From the NCBI GenBank assembly GCA_900542965.1, contig UQPY01000039.1, positions 1 through 17,841 of the forward strand: a stretch of 17,841 bases of DNA, written 5' to 3'. A model generated the notes under the pieces. The model was not told the DNA's origin, did no database searches, and saw only the letters and a program-made list of their open reading frames with translations. Shown piece by piece: positions 1 to 6,152 of this stretch (the first letter of the stretch is position 1; every line of letters starts with the position of its first letter). The stretch comes from an uncultured Collinsella sp. (lineage in GTDB: Bacteria > Actinomycetota > Coriobacteriia > Coriobacteriales > Coriobacteriaceae). A program made the translations under genes and the position numbers.

Positions 1-16
1 TGTGTATAAGAGACAG
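1..16. other. Nextera/Tn5 mosaic-end adapter remnant (artefact)
   Basis: The first 16 bases, TGTGTATAAGAGACAG, are identical to the 3' part of the Tn5 mosaic-end sequence used in Nextera libraries. Translated in the frame of the first gene they give the tell-tale Y-K-R-Q residues, after which normal hyfF-like protein begins. I read this as untrimmed adapter at a contig end, not genomic DNA. The apparent GTG start at base 2 is therefore meaningless. Confidence 0.95.
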
Positions 17-787
17 CTTGTGATCATGCGCTTCTACGGCTTTACCATCCAGGCCGTGGGCGCCGAGTATCCGCAACTTTTGCTGCTGATCGTCGGCACG
101 CTGTCCATTTTGGTGGCGGCACTGTCGATGTTTCGCCAGGACGACCTCAAGCGCCGCTTTGCGTACTCGTCGGTCGAGAACGTCGGCGTCATCGCGCTGT
201 GCCTGGGCGTCGGCGGCCCGCTCGGTATCGCTGCGGCTTTGCTGCATTGCGTTTTCCATGGCTTTACCAAGACGCTTGCCTTCTGCATGTCGGGTAACAT
301 CCAGCACGCCTACGGCACGCGCAGCCTGGCCAAGATTCAGGGCGTTGTCGAGGTTGCCCCTGCGACTGCCGCGCTCACCATCCTGGCGCTGCTCGGCCTT
401 GCCGCCTTCCCGCCCTTTGGCATGTTCATCTCCGAGTTTCTGACCTTCGTCGCCGGCGTCGCCGCCGGCCCGATGTGGCTCGTCATCGTGGTTGCTCTCG
501 GCCTGACCGTCGCTATCTCCGCGCTGACCCGCATCGCGCTCAAGTCGGTATTCGGCCATGCGCCCGAGGGCATGGGCAAGCACGAGGCTCCGGCACTCAT
601 GCTTATCCCCGAGATCATCTTGGCCGTCATGATCCTCTGGTTTGGTATCGCCACGCCCACGCCGCTTGTTCACGGCGTTGAGTCCGCGACCGGTATCGTG
701 CTCGAGCAGAGCACCGAGGAGCTTCATGCGGCGCCGATGTACCGCGCTGTGTTCGGTACCGAGACCGCTCAGAGCGAGGTGGAGTAA
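17..787 (+). CDS. hyfF: Hydrogenase-4 / formate hydrogenlyase membrane subunit HyfF-like, 5' truncated
   Basis: This is the C-terminal 256 residues of a NuoL/NuoN-type (Proton_antipo_M) membrane subunit that anchors group 4 NiFe hydrogenase and is thought to couple H2 evolution to ion transport. Visible hallmarks are hydrophobic helices throughout and the loop around 'FRQDDLKRRFAYSSVENVGV', matching the DLKRLLAYSSVE region of HyfF/NuoL. A His-rich helix (LLHCVFHGFTKTLAF) and the 'AAFPPFGMFISEF' segment follow. The start is lost: the contig begins in adapter sequence. E. coli HyfF is over 500 residues, so roughly half is missing. The gene directly precedes the large subunit with no hycD-like gene between, which matches hyf order (hyfF-hyfG) rather than hyc order. 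HycC/HyfB-type assignment is the alternative. Confidence 0.85.
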   Translation, partial: LVIMRFYGFTIQAVGAEYPQLLLLIVGTLSILVAALSMFRQDDLKRRFAYSSVENVGVIALCLGVGGPLGIAAALLHCVFHGFTKTLAFCMSGNIQHAYGTRSLAKIQGVVEVAPATAALTILALLGLAAFPPFGMFISEFLTFVAGVAAGPMWLVIVVALGLTVAISALTRIALKSVFGHAPEGMGKHEAPALMLIPEIILAVMILWFGIATPTPLVHGVESATGIVLEQSTEELHAAPMYRAVFGTETAQSEVE

Positions 788-790
788 CCA

Positions 791-2563
791 ATGATTGAAA
801 CTGAGAACAAGGTGTATGCCCGTCGCTGCGAGAGTCATGTCGAGGCCCTGCGCCGCGCCGTGCCGGGCTGCATCGAGAAGGTCGAGTGGCAGTGCGAGGA
901 CCAGCTGACGATCACCGTCAAGCAGGACAAGCTGCCCGAGGCCGTCCATTACCTGTACTACGAGCGCTACGGCTGGATCCCCGTGATCATCGGCAACGAC
1001 GAGCGCAGCCTGTGCGGCCGCTACGCCGTGTACTACCTCATCTCCATGGAGGGAGAGGACCCCGGCTGGGTGACCGTGCGCACCGAGGTCGATCCCGCCA
1101 AGATGACGTTCCCGTCCGTGACGCCGTTCGTCCCCGCCTGTGTGTGGGGCGAGCGCGAGCTGCGCGACATGTTCGGCCTCATTCCCGAGGGCCTGCCCGA
1201 TCGCCGTCGCCTGGTGCTGCCCGACGACTGGCCGAGCGGTCTGTACCCGCTGCGCAAGGACTCCATGGACTACCGCTATCGCCCCGCGCCCGCGAGCGAT
1301 ATGGAGAACTATGAGTTCCTGGCCGACACCAAGGGCAAGGAGACCACGCTCGTCCCCATGGGACCGCTGCACATTACCTCCGACGAGCCCGGCCACTTCC
1401 GCCTGTTCGTCGAGGGCGAGACGATCGTCGACGCCGACTACCGTCTGTTCTACGTGCACCGCGGTATGGAGAAGGTTGCCGAGACGCGCCTGAACTATGA
1501 CGCCGTGACGTTCCTTGCCGACCGTATTTGCGGCATCTGCGGCTGCGCCCACTCGGTGGCCTACGCCGAGGCCGTCGAGCGTGCCCAAGGCATTCACGTC
1601 CCGCCGCGCGCCCAGTACATCCGCGCCATTATGCTCGAGGTCGAGCGTCTGCACTCGCACCTGCTCAACATTGGCCTGGCGTCGCACTACACCGGCTTCG
1701 ACTCCGGTTTCCAGCAGTTCTTCCGCGTCCGCGAGAAGTCGATGGACCTGGCCGAGAAGCTCTCCGGTCACCGCAAGACCTACGGCCTCAACGTGATCGG
1801 CGGCGTGCGTCGCGATATCCTGGCCGAGCAGAAGCTCTCCACGCTCACGACCATCCACCAGCTGCGCTCCGAGGTCACCGAGCTCGTCGACGTCTTGCTC
1901 TCCACGCCCAACTTTATCGAGCGTACGAGCGGCATCGGCATCCTCGACCGCAAGATCGCCCGCGACTTCTCGCCGGTCGGCCCGCTCATGCGCGGCTCGG
2001 GTTATGCCCGTGACGTGCGCTTCGACCATCCCTTCGATGGTTACCTGGACCCCGACGTGCAGAAGATGCACGCGGCCACGGCCGACACCTGCGATGCCTT
2101 CGGCCGTACCGCCGTCCGCATCCAGGAGGTCTACGATTCGATCGACATGATCGAGACCATGCTCGAGAACTGCCCGTCGGGCCCCATCCTCACCACGGAT
2201 TGGGAGTACACGCCGCACAAGTACGCCATCGGTGCCACCGAGGCGCCGCGCGGCGAGGACGTGCACTGGGCCATGCTCGGCAACAACCAGAAGTGCTACC
2301 GCTGGCGCGCCAAGGCCGCCACGTACAGCAACTGGCCGGTCCTGCGCTACATGTTCCGCGGCAACACCGTGGGCGACGCTGCGCTGATCGTCGGTTCGCT
2401 CGACCCGTGCTACTCCTGCACCGACCGCGTGACGGTGACCGATGTCGCCGCCAAGCGCGACCATGTGCTCGACAAGGAGCAGTTCGAGAACGTCTGGCGC
2501 GACAAGTCGCCGCTTGCGGGCGAGGGCGCCGTTGCCGCTCCGCTCGATGAGGAGGCGCTCTAA
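791..2563 (+). CDS. hyfG: Formate hydrogenlyase NiFe hydrogenase large subunit (NuoC-NuoD fusion)
   Basis: This is the catalytic large subunit of a group 4 (Hyc/Hyf-type) NiFe hydrogenase, which reduces protons to H2 with electrons from formate oxidation. Residues 1 to about 165 resemble NuoC (30-kDa complex I subunit); the rest is NuoD-like. Nickel ligands are visible at both ends: C247 and C250 in RICGIC, and C540 and C543 in DPCYSCTDR. R546 is the expected cut site of the HycI protease, leaving a C-terminal peptide of 44 residues, so the protein is made as a precursor. Length (590) is close to E. coli HycE (about 570). ATG at 791 follows hyfF by three bases with an AGGTGGAG ribosome site. 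All nickel ligands are Cys; there is no in-frame TGA, so it is not a selenohydrogenase. Confidence 0.95.
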   Translation: MIETENKVYARRCESHVEALRRAVPGCIEKVEWQCEDQLTITVKQDKLPEAVHYLYYERYGWIPVIIGNDERSLCGRYAVYYLISMEGEDPGWVTVRTEVDPAKMTFPSVTPFVPACVWGERELRDMFGLIPEGLPDRRRLVLPDDWPSGLYPLRKDSMDYRYRPAPASDMENYEFLADTKGKETTLVPMGPLHITSDEPGHFRLFVEGETIVDADYRLFYVHRGMEKVAETRLNYDAVTFLADRICGICGCAHSVAYAEAVERAQGIHVPPRAQYIRAIMLEVERLHSHLLNIGLASHYTGFDSGFQQFFRVREKSMDLAEKLSGHRKTYGLNVIGGVRRDILAEQKLSTLTTIHQLRSEVTELVDVLLSTPNFIERTSGIGILDRKIARDFSPVGPLMRGSGYARDVRFDHPFDGYLDPDVQKMHAATADTCDAFGRTAVRIQEVYDSIDMIETMLENCPSGPILTTDWEYTPHKYAIGATEAPRGEDVHWAMLGNNQKCYRWRAKAATYSNWPVLRYMFRGNTVGDAALIVGSLDPCYSCTDRVTVTDVAAKRDHVLDKEQFENVWRDKSPLAGEGAVAAPLDEEAL

Positions 2564-2564
2564 T

Positions 2565-3281
2565 ATGCTGAAGCTTTGGAAGGTCAACGCGAAGGCGGGC
2601 GACGCGACGGTCAAGTACCCGTTTGCGCCGTTCCCCACCAACAAGGACATGCGCGGCAAGCCCGAGCACAACGCCGAGCTCTGCATCGCCTGCGGTGCCT
2701 GCGGCGTCGCGTGCCCGGCCGATGCCATCCGCATGGATACCGACCTTGCGGCCGATACCATCACCTGGTCGATCGACTACGGCCGCTGCATCTTTTGCGG
2801 CCGCTGCGAGGAAGCCTGCCCCATGGAGGCCATCAAGCTCACCGAGGAGTTTGAGCTGGCCGTCATGAGCAAGGACGACCTCACCAGCAAGAGCGTCTAC
2901 ACGCTCGAGCACTGCTCGCGCTGCGGCAAGCCGTTTGCTCCGCACAAGGAGATCGACTACGCCAAGCGCCTGCTGCAAAAGGCCGGCGGCATGGAGGCCG
3001 AGCAGGCCGCCCGTACTGTCGGTATGTGCCAGGAGTGCAAGCGCGAGCTCGACGCCCTGCGCGCCGCCTCGGCCGTAAAGACCGGCAACGCGCACGGCAT
3101 GGCTGCCAACGAGACGCTTGCGTCCGGCGAGCCCCAGGGCCCCGGCATGGAGTATCTGGGTGGCCACGGCGTGAACCCGGAGTATATCGACCGCGAGCTC
3201 AACCCCGATGCGCCCGAGATTCCCGCCGGTCCTGCGCCGGTCGAGGGCATCATCATGGATTTTGATACGAAGGAGGAGTAA
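2565..3281 (+). CDS. hyfH: Formate hydrogenlyase iron-sulfur (ferredoxin-like) subunit
   Basis: HycF/HyfH-type electron-transfer subunit, homologous to NuoI, passing electrons between [4Fe-4S] clusters and the hydrogenase small subunit. Two classic ferredoxin motifs are seen: C40-x2-C43-x2-C46-x3-C50-P and C75-x2-C78-x2-C81-x3-C85-P. A second Cys pair set, C117-x2-C120 and C155-x2-C158, flanks a 'KPFAPHKEIDYAKRLL' segment as in E. coli HycF and may bind zinc or iron. At 238 residues it is longer than HycF (about 180); the extra is a C-terminal tail of about 80 residues rich in Pro, Ala and acidic residues with no recognisable domain. I chose ATG 2565, one base after the hyfG stop and preceded by GAGGAGG; an upstream in-frame ATG lies within hyfG and is rejected. 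Confidence 0.92.
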   Translation: MLKLWKVNAKAGDATVKYPFAPFPTNKDMRGKPEHNAELCIACGACGVACPADAIRMDTDLAADTITWSIDYGRCIFCGRCEEACPMEAIKLTEEFELAVMSKDDLTSKSVYTLEHCSRCGKPFAPHKEIDYAKRLLQKAGGMEAEQAARTVGMCQECKRELDALRAASAVKTGNAHGMAANETLASGEPQGPGMEYLGGHGVNPEYIDRELNPDAPEIPAGPAPVEGIIMDFDTKEE

Positions 3282-3283
3282 CC

Positions 3284-4066
3284 ATGGCCGAACCCACGCT
3301 TTTGCCCGAGCGGCTCCAGTACCGCCCGACCAAGATCGAGCTCGACGAGAGCATCGAGAAGGCCAAGGCGACCCTTCTTAAGAAGATCAAGCGGTCGGTG
3401 TACGTCTACCGTGTTGACTGCGGCGGCTGCAACGGCTGCGAGATCGAGATCTTCGGTTCCATCACGCCCGTCTTCGACGTCGAGCGTTTTGGCATCAAGG
3501 TCGTGCCCTCGCCCCGTCACGCCGATGTGCTGCTGTATACCGGCGCCGTGACGCGCGCCATGCGCATGCCGGCGCTGCGCGCCTTTGAGGCCGCACCCGA
3601 TCCCAAGATCGTGGTGTCCTATGGCGCGTGCGGCTGCACCGGCGGCATCTTCTACGACAACTACTGCGTCTGGGGCGGCACGGACAAGATTCTGCCGGTC
3701 GATGTCTACATCCCCGGCTGCCCGCCCAGCCCCGCGCAGACCGTCTACGGCTTTGCCATGGCACTTGGCCTGCTGGACCAAAAGCTCCATGCCGAGACCA
3801 CGGTGGAGGCCGCTGGCGAGCAGGCCGATATCCTGCACCCCGGCGTGCCGTACAAGCTGCGTGTTGCCATTGAGCGCGAAGCTCGCGCCATGAGCGGCTA
3901 CCGTTACGGCCGCGACCTGGCCAACGAGTTTATGGATACGCTCGAGGGTGCGCCCAAGGGCGATATCCGCGGTGCCATGGCGCTGCTCATCGACAAGCAG
4001 GACGATCCGCGCCGCGTTGAGGTGTACTCGGCGCTGCAGGATCTGGTGCTGGCCGGAGGTCGCTAG
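3284..4066 (+). CDS. hyfI: Formate hydrogenlyase NiFe hydrogenase small subunit (NuoB-like)
   Basis: HycG/HyfI small subunit, which carries the proximal [4Fe-4S] cluster next to the NiFe site. The Cys-rich motif DCGGCNGCEIEIFG has C46, C49 and C52; downstream are C116 and C118 (YGACGCTGG) and C146 in 'YIPGCPPSP', as in NuoB. The protein is 260 residues, similar to HycG (255). ATG 3284 comes two bases after hyfH and has a strong AGGAGG site. There is no signal peptide, which fits a cytoplasmic-facing, membrane-attached complex. The N-terminal 40 residues contain a short Lys/Glu-rich helix and the C-terminal 90 residues are typical of the HycG group. Translationally coupled to its neighbours, it forms the enzyme core with hyfG. 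Confidence 0.94.
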   Translation: MAEPTLLPERLQYRPTKIELDESIEKAKATLLKKIKRSVYVYRVDCGGCNGCEIEIFGSITPVFDVERFGIKVVPSPRHADVLLYTGAVTRAMRMPALRAFEAAPDPKIVVSYGACGCTGGIFYDNYCVWGGTDKILPVDVYIPGCPPSPAQTVYGFAMALGLLDQKLHAETTVEAAGEQADILHPGVPYKLRVAIEREARAMSGYRYGRDLANEFMDTLEGAPKGDIRGAMALLIDKQDDPRRVEVYSALQDLVLAGGR

Positions 4067-4648
4067 ATGGAACTCACGGACCGCTCTGGTTACTTTGCGG
4101 GCCCCGGCATGCTCGGCGGCTCCTTTGGCGATGCCTCGCGCGCAAGCGACGAGGCCGCCGAGGGCGTCGTCGACCCCTGTCTGGGCCATGCGCCCGATCA
4201 GGTGGTCTTTTACGAGCTCACGCGTAAGTTTGTGGAGACCGAGGAAGACGTTCCCCAGGAGGCCTGCGACGTGCTGTACTACACGCTCGCCGTGGGCCAC
4301 CACACCGGCGTGCTCGACTGCTTTGAGCCGCGCCTGTCGGTGCCGGTGAACGTCTTCTATTCGCTCGTCGACGCGCTGCCGGAGGGGGAGACCAAAACCA
4401 AGTTTGAGGCCATCCGCTCCTTTGGCGAGTGCCAGCTCGACAAGGCGGCGGTGCCGTCGCTGCTCGAGGCCTGCGATGCGTTGCTCGACGAGCGCGGTTT
4501 TCGCGGGTCGGCCAAGGCCGGCATCTCGGTGTTCGACGACGACTTTGGCCTGCATGCCCAGCAGGTCGCGTTTTTGATGAAGTTCCGCGATCTGGTTGAG
4601 CGCGTGCGCGATGTGTCGGGCGTGTATCTGACGGGAAGGTTGCAGTAA
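4067..4648 (+). CDS. hycH: HycH/HyfJ-like formate hydrogenlyase maturation protein
   Basis: The segment 'VVFYELTRKFVETEEDVPQ', followed by 'DVLYYTLAVGHHTGVLDCF', aligns by eye with E. coli HycH, a poorly understood protein of the hyc/hyf operons needed for or assisting assembly of the hydrogenase. At 193 residues it is longer than HycH (136). The difference is an N-terminal extension of about 45 residues that is Gly- and acid-rich and lacks a recognisable domain. ATG 4067 directly follows the hyfI stop codon, so coupling is likely; an internal start is possible but no Met lies just before the conserved part. The ORF ends inside the TAATG that starts hycI. Confidence 0.82.
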   Translation: MELTDRSGYFAGPGMLGGSFGDASRASDEAAEGVVDPCLGHAPDQVVFYELTRKFVETEEDVPQEACDVLYYTLAVGHHTGVLDCFEPRLSVPVNVFYSLVDALPEGETKTKFEAIRSFGECQLDKAAVPSLLEACDALLDERGFRGSAKAGISVFDDDFGLHAQQVAFLMKFRDLVERVRDVSGVYLTGRLQ

Positions 4649-5151
4649 TGGGTCGCGTTGTGGATGGACGTGTGAACGGCGCCCCGTTTGCGGGTATCGT
4701 GCTCACGGCGGGAAGCGTGCTGCGTGCCGACGATGCCGCCGGCCCCGTGCTCTCCAAAAAGATGGAAGACGCACCCATCGCCGGTTGGTACACCATCGAC
4801 GGCGGCCAAACGCCCGAGGACGACATCATCGAGGTCAAGCGCGAGCGTCCGCCGCGCCTGGTCTTGGTCGATGCCGCCGACATGGCGCTGCCCGTCGGGT
4901 CCATCCGTTTGCTCGACAAACGCGATGTGGCCCGCAAGTCGATGTTCACCACGCATTCGCTTCCCTTGTCGATTCTGATCGAAGAGATTGAGCAATCGTG
5001 CGATGATATCGTCTTCGTCGGGATTCAGCCGGGCGACACGGAGTTCTACAACCCCATGTCCCCGGAAGTCTTTGACGCCGTCGACGCCGTGTACGACGCC
5101 GTGGCCGCCAACGACTTTTCCCACTTTGTCCGCTTGGGGCAAGAGCAGTAG
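4648..5151 (+). CDS. hycI: Hydrogenase maturation endopeptidase HycI
   Basis: M52-family protease that removes the C-terminal peptide of the hydrogenase large-subunit precursor after nickel insertion. The sequence follows E. coli HycI closely: the 'VLRADDAAGP' loop with D28/D29, 'LVLVDAADM' with D75, 'TTHSLPL' with H103 and 'VFVGIQPGD'. The acidic residues and His correspond to the family's nickel-sensing ligands. The usual DDG is DDA here and the family GN-x-L is GS-V-L, both mild variations. It is 167 residues, within range. The start overlaps the previous stop in TAATG, so translation is coupled. Its substrate is almost surely HyfG, three genes upstream, whose predicted cut site (R546) is intact. 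Confidence 0.93.
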   Translation: MGRVVDGRVNGAPFAGIVLTAGSVLRADDAAGPVLSKKMEDAPIAGWYTIDGGQTPEDDIIEVKRERPPRLVLVDAADMALPVGSIRLLDKRDVARKSMFTTHSLPLSILIEEIEQSCDDIVFVGIQPGDTEFYNPMSPEVFDAVDAVYDAVAANDFSHFVRLGQEQ

Positions 5152-5190
5152 GAGCACTTGTTCCATTTTGTTAGGAAAGAAGTGATTGAC

Positions 5191-6030
5191 ATGGCAGATT
5201 CCAAGGCGGAGTACCCCGCTCCCGATTGCCTGGCGCCCGCCGCGATCGAGGCCAAGACCGAGGCCGCCGGCGTGACCAAGGCCAACCTGCCGGTCGCTAA
5301 GGCCTTTCTGTTGGCAATGTTCGCCGGTGCGTTCATCGCCTTCGGCGGCCTGTTCTTTACGGTGTTCTTGAGCGATAGCACACTCGGCTGGGGCGCTCAG
5401 CGCGTCGTGGGTGGCCTGTGCTTTTGCCTGGGTCTGGTGCTCGTGTTGGTGTGCGGCGCCGAGTTGTTCACCGGCAATTCGCTTATGGTCTGCGCGCTCA
5501 AGAGCAAAAAGATCACCCCGGCTCAGATGCTCAAGGCCTGGGTCGTCGTATGGGTCGGCAACTATGTCGGTGCCCTGTTCATCGTCTTTTTGGTGTACAT
5601 GGCCGGCATTTACAAGCTCAACGGCGGGGCGGTTGCCAATTCCATGGTGAGCGTCGCCGCCGGCAAGGTGACGATCGACTGGGTGACGATCTTCTTCCGC
5701 GGCATCCTGTGCAACATTTTTGTGTGCCTGGCCGTGTGGATCGGTACCGCCGGCAAGACCGTGGTCGATAAGGTCGTGGGCATTCTGCTGCCCATTGCCG
5801 CGTTTGTGGCCTGCGGTTTTGAGCACTGCGTTGCCAACATGTACTTTTTGCCCATGGGTGCCGTGATGCATGCATGCGGCTACGGTGCCGACGTCGCCGG
5901 CGCCGATGCACTCAACGCCGCGGGCATTGCGTTTAACCTGTCCGCCGCCACGCTGGGCAACATCGTGGGCGGCGCGGTTCTGGTTGCGCTCGGCTACTGG
6001 TTTATCTACGCCAAGAAGTCCGAGGCGTAA
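5191..6030 (+). CDS. focA: Formate channel, FNT family
   Basis: Formate/nitrite transporter protein, a pentameric inner-membrane channel that moves formate across the membrane. About six hydrophobic helices are seen, with the FNT signatures 'GAELFTGNSLMVCALKSKK' near the second/third helix and 'CGFEHCVANMYFLPMGAVM' containing the conserved pore His region. With ATG 5191 the protein has 279 residues, near E. coli FocA (285). An AGGAAAG site lies upstream; longer in-frame starts (for example GTG 5182) lack support. It is the last gene before a strong terminator and 39 bases after hycI, so it belongs to the hydrogenlyase transcript, as focB does in the E. coli hyf operon. It probably imports formate for conversion to H2 and CO2. 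Confidence 0.93.
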   Translation: MADSKAEYPAPDCLAPAAIEAKTEAAGVTKANLPVAKAFLLAMFAGAFIAFGGLFFTVFLSDSTLGWGAQRVVGGLCFCLGLVLVLVCGAELFTGNSLMVCALKSKKITPAQMLKAWVVVWVGNYVGALFIVFLVYMAGIYKLNGGAVANSMVSVAAGKVTIDWVTIFFRGILCNIFVCLAVWIGTAGKTVVDKVVGILLPIAAFVACGFEHCVANMYFLPMGAVMHACGYGADVAGADALNAAGIAFNLSAATLGNIVGGAVLVALGYWFIYAKKSEA

Positions 6031-6052
6031 GGTATCGTCTGTTTGACGTTAG

Positions 6053-6088
6053 GCCTCCCGCGGGGCGTTGCCGTGCGGGAGGCTTTTT
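6053..6088 (+). terminator. Rho-independent terminator after the formate hydrogenlyase operon
   Basis: A perfect 9-bp stem GCCTCCCGC (6053-6061) pairs with GCGGGAGGC (6075-6083) and is followed at once by TTTTT. It lies 23 bases after the focA stop and marks the end of the hydrogenlyase operon. Confidence 0.93.
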
Positions 6089-6152
6089 GGGTCTGGGGCC
6101 CGTTGCCGGGCTTTTGGCCTGTTGTGTTTGGCTGATGAAAGGGGTAATCGAG

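Noticed and set aside
791..2563. NiFeSe-type hydrogenase (Sec nickel ligand) because of the sel genes nearby
   Set aside because: All four nickel ligands are Cys codons (247, 250, 540, 543) and there is no in-frame TGA.
2190..4555. Two long minus-strand frames opposite hyfG-hycH
   Set aside because: Shadows of well-identified plus-strand hydrogenase genes; low-complexity translations and no ribosome sites.
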